From Deltaproteobacteria bacterium (GTDB lineage: Bacteria > Myxococcota_A > Polyangia > Polyangiales > Ga0077539): a stretch of DNA of 64,000 nt. The number at the start of each line of letters is the position of its first letter. The stretch's first letter is position 1. A model generated the notes under the pieces. That model did no database searches. It worked only from the letters and a program-made list of their open reading frames with translations, and had not been told where the DNA came from. Made by a program: the position numbers and the translations under genes. Below, one piece after another: positions 29,406-36,930 of this stretch. The stretch covers positions 62,001 to 126,000 of the forward strand of contig JAUXYJ010000088.1 of NCBI GenBank assembly GCA_030694465.1. The letters are read 5' to 3'.

Positions 29406-29870
29406 CGGTTTTCCTCGATAGGAGAGATTGGTCAGTGATCCTGTCGATCTCGCTGACCACGATGCGGTGCGTGGTTTATGAGTTAGATTGCACGCATCCT
29501 GCTGTAACGGAGGCCGCACTCGGCGCGCTGTGTTCGAAGCAGCGCGTTGAGTCGAAGAGCAGAATTCGTCGCGGCCAGTGTTGAGAACTCAGGAGCATAC
29601 ACCGTCCCGGCGGTCGGCCGTAGGTGCGCTTTTCTGCCGAACGTTGCTAGGAGCCCACGCAGGGGTGTCCGGGCGCCCACTGCCAAGGGCTGCCGGGCCA
29701 CACGACAGCGCTCGTTCTAAGCGCAGACTCTCGCAAATTGTCTGCAAATTATCTTGCAATGCTGTCATCGTACCGCCCGGTGGCCTCGCCCTCGTCGCGT
29801 GCCTTTGGCGTTGGAACACTCACTGCATTGGGGGGGGGCAGAACAAGCCCTCCACCGAAGGATTTTTTTG
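29406..29870. other. 465-bp intergenic region with tandem repeats and a 9-G tract
   Basis: No supported gene. Its notable contents are two back-to-back 11-base repeats (29733-29754) and a run of nine G at 29830-29838, 33 bases before the next ATG. The AAGGA at 29858-29862 plus a run of seven T form the ribosome site and spacer of the next gene. Confidence 0.5.
29733..29754 (+). repeat. Tandem 11-bp direct repeats
   Basis: GCAAATTGTCT (29733-29743) is followed directly by GCAAATTATCT (29744-29754), 10 of 11 positions identical, and then by TGCAAT. The period equals one helical turn, as expected for a dimeric or cooperative DNA-binding protein. It is AT-rich in an otherwise GC-rich region. Confidence 0.5.
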
Positions 29871-30287
29871 ATGACAAGCTCACGACGGTTGTTTCTTCAG
29901 ACCAGCTCGGTGGCCGCGTTGGCCTTCTTGCTGATCGTGTCCCTGAGCCCCTCTGCGAGCGCCGCCGTGCGGATCGTGAGAGGACAATTTGCTGGTTCGA
30001 TCGAGGCGGGCCGCCCTGTCGGCGATGTCGCCGCCGCGGGAGCGAGTCGCGCGACGACTGGGATGATCTCGTACTTCGTCGTCGCGAGTAACTCTGGCGC
30101 GCTCGAGACGCTCACGCTCGAGTGGTCCGTCAATGGCCGCGTCGTTCGTAGCCAGACGCTGGACGTCGGTCGCGCGCCGCGGTGGCGCACGTGGGGGATG
30201 CACCGCGTCGGCCGAAGCGGGGCCGTCTCGATCCGAGTCCTAGACGCTGCCGGAACTGTCCTGCACCAAGACACCCTCGGGGCATAG
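29871..30287 (+). CDS. Tat-exported DUF2914-like protein
   Basis: A 138-residue protein. The N terminus carries SRRLFLQ, which fits the twin-arginine consensus, then a hydrophobic stretch and an Ala-x-Ala-type site near residue 32, so Tat export is likely. The mature part is a small beta sandwich. The segment RWRTWGMHRV, then SIRVLDAAGTVLHQ, matches by eye the DUF2914 pattern (Arg-Thr-Trp-Ser, then W-x-V-x-V-x-D-x-x-G-x-V-L). AAGGA lies 8 bases before the ATG. The next genes begin 103 bases downstream on the same strand; whether it is co-transcribed with them is unknown. Confidence 0.72.
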   Translation: MTSSRRLFLQTSSVAALAFLLIVSLSPSASAAVRIVRGQFAGSIEAGRPVGDVAAAGASRATTGMISYFVVASNSGALETLTLEWSVNGRVVRSQTLDVGRAPRWRTWGMHRVGRSGAVSIRVLDAAGTVLHQDTLGA

Positions 30288-30323
30288 TCGTTGGCGTGAA
30301 TTTGCACGCCCCGCGACACACGT

Positions 30324-30399
30324 TGAGTGAGTGACAGAATATGTCTCACCCCGCTGGCGGCTCACTGAAGTGTTGTGCAGAATCTGTCGCATGAGTGAG
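30324..30399 (+). repeat. Cluster of short direct and inverted repeats before the McrBC-like operon
   Basis: TGAGTGAG occurs at 30324-30331 and 30392-30399, and CTCAC or CTCACT (its complement) at 30345-30349 and 30361-30366. CAGAAT-A/C-TGTC occurs at 30335-30345 and 30378-30388, 43 bases apart, about four helical turns. If translation of the first gene starts at 30391, this is a non-coding regulator-binding region; a GTG at 30331 in the same frame would make part of it coding. Confidence 0.4.
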
Positions 30400-30681
30400 C
30401 AAAGCGTTCGTCTCGGGTACGCAACACATGGCAACGTCTATACTGTTTTTTTGCAGTCCATTGTCTCTAACGCATGGCTGCTTGAGCATCAGAGTACCGA
30501 CGTGAGCCAGGTCGTCCGGATGGCCAGCGATTTGATCGCGACGTGTGAACTCCGTCGGTGGTCACTGGTCGCGCTCGAGCCCTTTCCGTGGGGAGTCGCG
30601 GTAGTCGCCGCGAGCCGAGATGCGTTGGTTGCCAACGACGACGCGAGCTTTGAGACCTGGCCAGAGCGCGCGGCACGGTGA
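30391..30681 (+). CDS. Unrecognised small protein, first gene of the McrBC-like operon
   Basis: A 96-residue protein from ATG 30391, or 116 residues from GTG 30331; neither start has a clear ribosome site. I do not recognise the sequence. It is a mixed alpha/beta polypeptide with no signal peptide or membrane helix and no catalytic motif that I can name; the central part (SQVVRMASDLIATCEL) should be helical. Its TGA overlaps the GTG of the next gene (GTGA), which argues that it is a real gene translated together with its neighbours. The downstream McrC/McrB-like genes suggest an accessory or target-recognition role. Confidence 0.6.
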   Translation: MSEQSVRLGYATHGNVYTVFLQSIVSNAWLLEHQSTDVSQVVRMASDLIATCELRRWSLVALEPFPWGVAVVAASRDALVANDDASFETWPERAAR

Positions 30682-30992
30682 TCGGGCGGGGTCGCATGAT
30701 GTTGGCCTATGCGCCAATGGTTCCGCGCCCTGAGTGGCCATGGCTCTTGGAGGTCGATTCGTCCAGCGGAATGGTCGTGGCGTGGCTCGCGGGCGAGCGT
30801 GACGGGGCGGTGATTAACGCCCGCCGCTCGGCCAGCACACGACGCGTCCACGCCTCACTGGCGAGCGCGTGCGAGGCCTACCAGATCGACCCCAATTGCG
30901 ACTTATGCCTGCGATTTCAGCGCGAAATCGTCTCGGGCACGTCAAGCGCAACCCACACGCCCTCTTCGCCCTCCCCACGGCGTGGCGACTAG
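30678..30992 (+). CDS. Unrecognised small protein, second gene of the McrBC-like operon
   Basis: A 104-residue protein that begins at a GTG overlapping the upstream stop; its TAG lies 6 bases before the nuclease gene. The N-terminal half is hydrophobic-aromatic (PEWPWLLEVDSSSGMVVAWL), the middle is helical and there is a CDLC pair near residue 79, which could bind a metal if paired with another site. The Ser/Pro/Thr-rich tail is probably disordered. It is not recognised. A vague similarity of the N terminus to integrase core strands was considered and not accepted. Confidence 0.6.
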   Translation: MIGRGRMMLAYAPMVPRPEWPWLLEVDSSSGMVVAWLAGERDGAVINARRSASTRRVHASLASACEAYQIDPNCDLCLRFQREIVSGTSSATHTPSSPSPRRGD

Positions 30993-30998
30993 CGCCAG

Positions 30999-32573
30999 GT
31001 GACGTCACCATTGGGCGCTTGTCGCGTGCCCCTCGCTTCACTCACCATGCGCTACGCAGTGAGCCACGCTGAGAGCAATTCACAACACCCACCCATCGCA
31101 ATACCCGGCCGACCACGTTGGGTCGCGGCGCACGAGCACCGAGTGAACGCGCTCGACCCGCAGGGCCGCGTTCGCATGGCGCCGTGCGTGAGCTGGGTCC
31201 ATGAGGGCAAGACCCTCGCGCTGCGCTCGACCGGCGCGACCGCTCTCGTGGTGGACAAATTTGTGCACCCGTTGGTCGACTGCGATCTGTTCGTGTGGAC
31301 AGTGCGTGAGCGCGTGGGACACATTGAAATTCGTGGAAAATCACAGGCAAATGTCCTTAGTGAACCACTGCACATCGAGTGCGTCGCGAGGCGATTTTCT
31401 GACGCCAACAAGCAGTGGGAGTTTGTCTCGGCCATCGTGCAGACGCTCTCTCGCGGCAGACTCACCGTGGCGACCACGAGCAGCCACACCTCGTGGCTCT
31501 CTCGTGGGCCACGCATCGCGCCCACGGCGCTGGTTCAGTCGCTGATGGGTGCTGGAGAATCGCTGCGTGACGGGCTCGGCTCGATCGCACGGCGCCCGCT
31601 GCGAACGCACGCTTCGGCCACGTCACGGGTTGAGCTCTCGCACGAGAGTGCGGCGCTCAATCTCGATCAGCTGGCGGCGAGTGACGGAGCGTGGGACGCG
31701 TCGCCCATTGCGTCGCTCAAGAAGCGACTGCGTGGCCGAGTGCCGAGAGAAATCTGGGGAAGTGTCTCGGTCGACACGTGCGATTCGGACACGCATCGGA
31801 TGCTCCGTGCGGGGCTCGAACATGTGCTCTCGGTCTGCAAAAATCCACACGTAGTGCGTATTGCGTCGAGCACCAATGCTGCGTCGCAGCGAGAGCTCCG
31901 ACGCACGATCGAGGCGATCGAGACAGCGCTCGCGGAGGGGCCCTTGGCCGATACGTCAGAGCGTCCCTACGACGAGACTCGCGCGCGCCAGGCATGTGTC
32001 GTGCGTCACGACTATGCGAGCGTGCTGCAGTGGCTCGACGATGTCTTGGTGACGCCAGACGGATTTTCTAAGGAAATTCGCACGGCGATTCTCACGCGAG
32101 ATGTCGCTACGCTCTACGAATGGTGGGTGTTTGAGTCCCTCGCGCGCGGCCTTGGCGCGGCGATCGGCGTCGCACCCAACGCGCTGCACTTTGATCACAC
32201 GCGGCGAGAGGTTCGCCTCGGAGAGGCCCATCGCTTGGTCTACAATCACAGCACGGACGGATACTCAGGCGCACTAAGGCCCGATTTTGTGCTGTCCGAA
32301 CATGGCAAAAATGTCGCTGTTTTCGACGCGAAACTTAGGGTCGAGCGCGCCGTTGGGGGGGCAGAACGCGCTGCACGTGTAGACCTCGACAAGATGCACA
32401 CCTACCGAGACGCGCTGGGCGTCGCGTGCGCAGTCTGTGTGTATCCCGGAAGCGATTCGGTGATCTATGCGCCTGACGGGAGTGTGCAGACCTCGCTGCG
32501 ACTCGCCGCGATTGTGCGCGGCCGAGTGAGCGGCGTCGGAGCGTTTGCGCTCTCGCCGGAGGCTCTCGCGTGA
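30999..32573 (+). CDS. McrC-like restriction nuclease (DUF2357 plus PD-(D/E)XK domain)
   Basis: A 524-residue protein that reads as the nuclease half of an McrBC-family system. Residues about 30-330 correspond to the DUF2357-type region that precedes the nuclease in such proteins. The C-terminal nuclease shows RPDFVL near residue 427 and FDAKLR near 442, the D-x(n)-D-x-K arrangement of PD-(D/E)XK enzymes. DLDKMHTYRDAL near 463-474 is the helix motif characteristic of the DUF2357/DUF524 nucleases. The GTG start lies 6 bases after the previous stop and its own TGA overlaps the McrB-like start (ATGA-type, 4 bases). Canonical McrC cleaves DNA when driven by McrB; the modification it senses here is unknown. 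Confidence 0.85.
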   Translation: MTSPLGACRVPLASLTMRYAVSHAESNSQHPPIAIPGRPRWVAAHEHRVNALDPQGRVRMAPCVSWVHEGKTLALRSTGATALVVDKFVHPLVDCDLFVWTVRERVGHIEIRGKSQANVLSEPLHIECVARRFSDANKQWEFVSAIVQTLSRGRLTVATTSSHTSWLSRGPRIAPTALVQSLMGAGESLRDGLGSIARRPLRTHASATSRVELSHESAALNLDQLAASDGAWDASPIASLKKRLRGRVPREIWGSVSVDTCDSDTHRMLRAGLEHVLSVCKNPHVVRIASSTNAASQRELRRTIEAIETALAEGPLADTSERPYDETRARQACVVRHDYASVLQWLDDVLVTPDGFSKEIRTAILTRDVATLYEWWVFESLARGLGAAIGVAPNALHFDHTRREVRLGEAHRLVYNHSTDGYSGALRPDFVLSEHGKNVAVFDAKLRVERAVGGAERAARVDLDKMHTYRDALGVACAVCVYPGSDSVIYAPDGSVQTSLRLAAIVRGRVSGVGAFALSPEALA

Positions 32574-34894
32574 ACCACGGAAAGCTAAGCGAGCTCTGTG
32601 CTCGCTACGAACAAAGCGTAGGGACTTCGCTGGACGAAGTGCGCGTGCGGCGTGTCACACGGGTTCAGACCTTGCTCATGGGCTCTCGGCGCGAGTCGCT
32701 CGCGGAGCCCTTGATGCGCGCGCTCTTGATCGATACGGACGCCTACGAACGCTGGGGAAACGCTGACGCGCTCTTCGACCGGAGAGTGCGAGAGGTGGGC
32801 CTTGAAGGGCTCCGAAGCGCGATCGATGAGCTCGCGACCCGTGCGCAGCTTGGACTGACTCGCAGTGATCTCGAGACCCTCTGGGCGCGTCGTGGACTTG
32901 GGCTGCTCGTCAGCACCGAGCTGCTCTGTTATCTGGCTCCAGATCGTCACTGGGTGTTGGACCCCGCGCGGACGTTTTCGTCTCTCAAAACGCTGGGTGA
33001 AGACGTAAAATCGGCGCTGGCTCGGGGGCACCGCAAGGACCCCGACTTGTACCTCGCGCTCGCGCCTCGGATGGCCGTTGTGCGTGACGCGCTCGAGCAA
33101 ACGCGTACGCTGGCTCGGGGGCAACAGGCCGCGACGGATTTCTTGGATGCGTCGTGGTTCTTGTCCTGGGTTGCACAAGAAGAGCCTGAGATTTCACTGA
33201 GGGTTCGAAGAAGCGAGCCGAGCGAAGAGGTTCGCACCTACGCAAGCGCGCCGCCTCGTGGCGCCATCTCGTACGTCGCAGAAGGGCCCCACGCAGACGA
33301 GGACAAGAGCCACGGTCAGCTCCCACTGGTCGCCCCGGCAAGCGGTGAGCAGGCACGCACGACGCTTGAGCGCGCCCTCCAAGAACAAGGGCTCTATTAC
33401 CCGCCCCATCGGCTCGCGAGCTTTTACACCGCGCTGCAGGTCAAGGGATTTCTGGTCTTGTCAGGGATCTCGGGCACTGGAAAGACGCGCTTGGCGCAGG
33501 CGTTCGCGGAGCTGTTGCCTCAGCCGCATGTGCCACGCCGAGGTGCAACAGTGCCGCACGACGCGGTCGTCGTGACCGTACAGCCGTACATGCTCGCGAC
33601 GGGCCGCCTGCTCGTGCCACGCCAAGCAGCGCGGCTCTTTGATCCACCGGTCGCCGACGAGGCTCGCGATGTCACGGTGGTGTTTGATGGACACTCCGAG
33701 TCGTGCCCCTTCGTGCGGGCCTCGTATGCAGGCCGCGACTACCTCTCGCTGTCGCTCCGCAAGAGCGCGCGTGCGTGGCTTGCGGGCTGCGTTTCTCCTG
33801 GCGATTCGGTGGTGCTAGAGCCCGTCCTAGGGCACGACGATGTGCTCGACGCGTTTCGAATTTCGCTCGCGACCGAGTGGGCAGCGTCGTCGCCGGATGA
33901 GCGCCCGCGCAACTGGATTTTTGTCCCCGTACGACCCGACTGGCGCGACAGCCGCGCGCTGTTGGGCTACTTCAATCCCATCACGCGGAGCTACGAATGG
34001 ACTGCGTTCTTGCGCTTCTTGGTCCGCGCCGCGCGTGGCTACCGCAACAACGACGGGCTCGCTCGCTTTGTGATCCTTGACGAGATGAACCTGGCTCACG
34101 TCGAGCACTACCTGTCGGACCTCCTGAGCGTCCTTGAGTCCGGCCGCGATGAGCACGGATGGACACGCGAAGCGTTAGTGTTTTCACAGCCAGATGACGC
34201 CGAAGGCGATCTCCCCCCGCGCGAACTCAAGCTCCCGCCGAGCCTCTATTTTATCGGCACAGTGAACGCCGACGAGACCACCCACGCGTTCTCACCGAAG
34301 GTGTTGGACCGCGCGTTCGTCCTCGATTTTGGCGACGCCGATCTTCGCGGTTATCCACCCTCGCCCGTCGCCCCGATGCCGTCGGTGCCTGGCGAATCGC
34401 TCGCACTCTTGCGCTCGTTTGCGCGGGGTGGTCGCTTTGCACATGTGGACAAGCACGCGCTCCACGCGTACGTCCGTGAGCAAGACACTCTCCGCGCGCG
34501 GCTGGCTACGCTGCACGCTGCGCTCAGGCCCTACGACCTGCACTTTGGCTACCGAGTGTACGATGAGCTGGCCGCGTTCGTAGAGATTTCACTGCAAAAT
34601 GGCTGGTATTCTGACCCAGTCGCGTCCCTCGACGCGGCCGTCTCGATGAAGATCTTGCCGAGGTTTCATGGCGCGCGGCGCAAGCTTGACGCTCCGCTGA
34701 GAGCGCTGCTCGCGGTCTGCGTGGACCCTGACCAACCGCGCGAGGGTGAGATCCGAAGCGCCCTCGCAGAGATCCCGGATGACCCCGGCGAGGCGCTCGC
34801 TGCTACACGTTTTGCTCTCGAACACACCGCCGCTGCGGCGATCAGGCTGCTGCGAAAGCTGTACGCAGACGGCTTCGCGGCGTTCGGTGCATAA
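32570..34894 (+). CDS. McrB-like AAA+ NTPase with inserted domain
   Basis: A 774-residue motor. Residues 1 to about 200 are a helical domain containing LLVSTELLCYLAPDRHWVLDP, a segment of a kind seen ahead of the motor in some McrB relatives. The AAA+ core has Walker A (VLSGISGTGKTRL) at about 293-305, Walker B (RFVILDEMN) near 500 and the McrB-type sensor GTVNADETTHAF near 563, followed by SPKVLDRAFVLDF. Between Walker A and B there is an extra stretch (about 365-420: TVVFDGHSES, then YLSLSLRKSARAWL and SPGDSVVLEPV) that looks like a small beta-barrel DNA- or nucleotide-binding insert. Canonical McrB uses GTP; the base specificity here cannot be read. It overlaps the nuclease gene by 4 bases. 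Confidence 0.87.
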   Translation: MNHGKLSELCARYEQSVGTSLDEVRVRRVTRVQTLLMGSRRESLAEPLMRALLIDTDAYERWGNADALFDRRVREVGLEGLRSAIDELATRAQLGLTRSDLETLWARRGLGLLVSTELLCYLAPDRHWVLDPARTFSSLKTLGEDVKSALARGHRKDPDLYLALAPRMAVVRDALEQTRTLARGQQAATDFLDASWFLSWVAQEEPEISLRVRRSEPSEEVRTYASAPPRGAISYVAEGPHADEDKSHGQLPLVAPASGEQARTTLERALQEQGLYYPPHRLASFYTALQVKGFLVLSGISGTGKTRLAQAFAELLPQPHVPRRGATVPHDAVVVTVQPYMLATGRLLVPRQAARLFDPPVADEARDVTVVFDGHSESCPFVRASYAGRDYLSLSLRKSARAWLAGCVSPGDSVVLEPVLGHDDVLDAFRISLATEWAASSPDERPRNWIFVPVRPDWRDSRALLGYFNPITRSYEWTAFLRFLVRAARGYRNNDGLARFVILDEMNLAHVEHYLSDLLSVLESGRDEHGWTREALVFSQPDDAEGDLPPRELKLPPSLYFIGTVNADETTHAFSPKVLDRAFVLDFGDADLRGYPPSPVAPMPSVPGESLALLRSFARGGRFAHVDKHALHAYVREQDTLRARLATLHAALRPYDLHFGYRVYDELAAFVEISLQNGWYSDPVASLDAAVSMKILPRFHGARRKLDAPLRALLAVCVDPDQPREGEIRSALAEIPDDPGEALAATRFALEHTAAAAIRLLRKLYADGFAAFGA

Positions 34895-34927
34895 CCCACA
34901 ACTCTCTGCCCCACGGAGGCCGATGCG

Positions 34928-35512
34928 ATGAACCTGTCTGGACCCTCTCTGAAGAGCGCGCGCAAACAAGCTGGGCTGAGCCGCGAGCAGCTGTGCCAGT
35001 TGCTCAAATTGGTGGCCGTTGACGCCGCTGTGCTCGCACGCATGGAGGCTCAAGAGACGTTTGAAGCGGACGAAGAGTTCGCAGACCGACTGGGCGAGTC
35101 TCTGCGTGTTCCATGGGCAAATTTGCTCGCAAAGAGCAGTGCTCCTGCCGACGCCGTGCGCGAAGGGGGTGTGCAATTTCACCAGACTGTCCACGAACAC
35201 TCGCCCTTTGAGCGCGCGCTCCGTCGCGTGCAGAGCGACACCGACCATCGCGCCGAAGACCGGTTTGTCGTCGAGTCCACGCTGCGGCACGTGGACATGG
35301 GGTTTATCCATCCCCGCGACCTCGATGCGACCGCGCGTGCTTGGCTTGATGCAGCTGCATTCTTGCGGACTCAGCGCGTGCTTCCCACCTTTGTCACCCT
35401 CGCCGGCTCGGTGGCCGCGCTCGACGGATTCGCCGGTGAACACGCCCAAAAATTGATCGCCCTCGCGAGAGTCCACGACGCGCTCGTCCCCGAGAACGAG
35501 CGCCAAGAGTAG
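34928..35512 (+). CDS. XRE-type helix-turn-helix protein at the end of the McrBC-like operon
   Basis: A 194-residue protein. Residues about 6-68 form a Cro/CI-type helix-turn-helix (LKSARKQAGLSREQLCQLL, then a weakly conserved recognition helix). The rest is helical and unrecognised, with an acidic/aromatic segment (HQTVHEHSPFERAL) and a hydrophobic helix near the end. The ATG lies 33 bases after the McrB-like stop in the same orientation, so the gene is probably co-transcribed and may regulate the operon. A GGAGG sits 10 bases before the ATG. The C-terminal domain is too long for a minimal repressor and could sense a ligand or an infection signal. Confidence 0.75.
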   Translation: MNLSGPSLKSARKQAGLSREQLCQLLKLVAVDAAVLARMEAQETFEADEEFADRLGESLRVPWANLLAKSSAPADAVREGGVQFHQTVHEHSPFERALRRVQSDTDHRAEDRFVVESTLRHVDMGFIHPRDLDATARAWLDAAAFLRTQRVLPTFVTLAGSVAALDGFAGEHAQKLIALARVHDALVPENERQE

Positions 35513-35518
35513 GCCGCG

Positions 35519-36610
35519 CTACAGCAGCCCTACGTCGCGCGCGAGCGCCTCGATCTGCGCATAACCTGGCGCTGCTTCTCTGCGCGCGAGCGCGTGAACT
35601 CGCGCGGTCGCAGCCTTGTTGACCGGCGTCGGGACCCCGCAGCGCTCACCGCGCACAACGACCTCGCCGTTGAGAAAATCCACGGCCGGAGGGCGGCCTC
35701 GCTCAATGGCCGCGAGCATGCTCGAGCGCATTCGCCGGTACTTCGCGCCCACCGCGAGCAGCACCGCGTGCTTGGCCATCAAGCCGGCTCCACCACGCCG
35801 CTCGTGATCTCGGAGCGCCATCCAGTCCAAGTTAAGCGTCCCCGCGACTTTTTCGAGCTGCACACCCTCCGCGCGCGCGACCGCGACAGTCTCGGTCATG
35901 ATCTCAAGCGCGAGGCGCCGTACGAGTGTGTGCCGCAAGAGCGAGCCGAGCGTCGCGCCACCGAGCGTTCCGAGTGTCGAAATCGCGCTGTTAATCGCGA
36001 GCTTGCTGAACCGAACCCCCGCGAGATTCTCAGTGATCTTGATGGGCCCCACGGCCTCGAGGATGCCCTCAAGGACGCGCAACCGTGGATCACTGCCCCC
36101 CTGCAGAGAGCCCAACATAAAGCCCCCGCGCGAGGTGCGCTCGTAGCGCCCCGGAGAGGGCATGGATGCTCCCCAAGCCACCACCGCCCCCAGCACGCGA
36201 TCGGCGCCCGCAATGCGCGCAATACGTTGCTCACAGAGGCCGTTTTGCAGACAGACCATGGCGCCTCGCGGCGCAAGCCAAGCGAGCACCCCCTGCGCAG
36301 CTTCTTCAACCTGAGTAGGCTGGGTACAGAGCAAGACAAAATCAAACGGCGCTTCGTCCTGCGCGAGCTGAGAGAGGACGCGCGCGTGTGTCACGAAGCT
36401 CTCGCCAGCGCCCTGGACCGAGAGCCCATCGCGCTGTGTAATCGCAGCGATTTCGCCGTTGGTCGAGAGAGCGACGAGCTCGGACATCTTCGCTCCTGCG
36501 CGGTGCGCGAGGCTCGCCGTGACGATGCCGCCGATGCCACCACAACCGACGACGAGTACGCGCGGCAGTCGTGTTTCATTGCCCGAAGGCACCGTGATCT
36601 GTGGGTCCAT
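35519..36610 (-). CDS. 2-dehydropantoate 2-reductase-like (ApbA/PanE family) oxidoreductase
   Basis: A 363-residue NADP-dependent dehydrogenase with the ApbA/PanE fold. The nucleotide-binding loop VVGCGGIGG is near residue 20. The family Lys appears in RFSKLAINSAIS near 214. The C-terminal signature SSMLAAIERGRPPAVDFLNG, then GVPTPVN, is typical of the family, but the position of the usual Glu in this segment (R-x-T-E-I-D in E. coli PanE) is Ala here. It may therefore act on another 2-oxo acid rather than ketopantoate. ATG 36610 is preferred over an upstream TTG in the same frame (36640). It converges on the XRE gene with a 6-base gap. Confidence 0.8.
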   Translation of the reverse strand: MDPQITVPSGNETRLPRVLVVGCGGIGGIVTASLAHRAGAKMSELVALSTNGEIAAITQRDGLSVQGAGESFVTHARVLSQLAQDEAPFDFVLLCTQPTQVEEAAQGVLAWLAPRGAMVCLQNGLCEQRIARIAGADRVLGAVVAWGASMPSPGRYERTSRGGFMLGSLQGGSDPRLRVLEGILEAVGPIKITENLAGVRFSKLAINSAISTLGTLGGATLGSLLRHTLVRRLALEIMTETVAVARAEGVQLEKVAGTLNLDWMALRDHERRGGAGLMAKHAVLLAVGAKYRRMRSSMLAAIERGRPPAVDFLNGEVVVRGERCGVPTPVNKAATARVHALARREAAPGYAQIEALARDVGLL

Positions 36611-36618
36611 GGCGGGCC

Positions 36619-36927
36619 TTAGCGCTTCAAGAACAGCCAATGATCGCCATAGTCACTGATGGCCCAGTTTGCGTACGCCGCATAGTTTCCACGGAGTTCG
36701 CGCTCGACGTCAAAGCTCGTCAGGGGCCCGCCCTGCCAGCGTGGGTTTGCAGCGATCGCCTCGGCGAGCTGCTGTGAGGTCTGCTTCGCTGAATCACCCG
36801 TAGCGCATTGATTCAACGCCAAGACGTCATCAAGGACTTCCCAAAACGTGCTCACGTGTTCACCTGTCCGACTCGAGGAGTGGTTCTGACAAGAGTCCAA
36901 CACCAAGGAAATTTCCCCGGCGATCAC
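36619..36927 (-). CDS. Small unknown protein between mutS2 and the PanE-like gene
   Basis: A 102-residue protein beginning with a GTG 3 bases after the mutS2 stop and ending 8 bases before the PanE-like ATG, so the three genes look like one operon. Not recognised. The C-terminal half has a compact, aromatic-rich segment (DVERELRGNYAAYANWAISD) that suggests a folded domain. There is no signal peptide or membrane helix. Its spacing supports it as real, but no homologue is known to me. Confidence 0.55.
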   Translation of the reverse strand: MIAGEISLVLDSCQNHSSSRTGEHVSTFWEVLDDVLALNQCATGDSAKQTSQQLAEAIAANPRWQGGPLTSFDVERELRGNYAAYANWAISDYGDHWLFLKR

Positions 36928-36930
36928 CCG

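Noticed and set aside
29731-29760. Sigma-54 (-24/-12) promoter in the tandem repeat
   Set aside because: The two GC dinucleotides of the best pair are spaced one base off the consensus, and the match is better explained by the 11-base tandem repeat.
30678-30992. Possible rve-type integrase core in the second small gene of the defence operon
   Set aside because: Only the strand WLLEVDSSSGMVVAW resembles it; no second Asp or Glu at the right distance and no transposase neighbours or terminal repeats.
35594-36622. 342-residue plus-strand frame opposite the PanE-like gene
   Set aside because: Very Arg/His/Ala-rich translation, no ribosome site, and the opposite strand codes for a clear ApbA/PanE fold.
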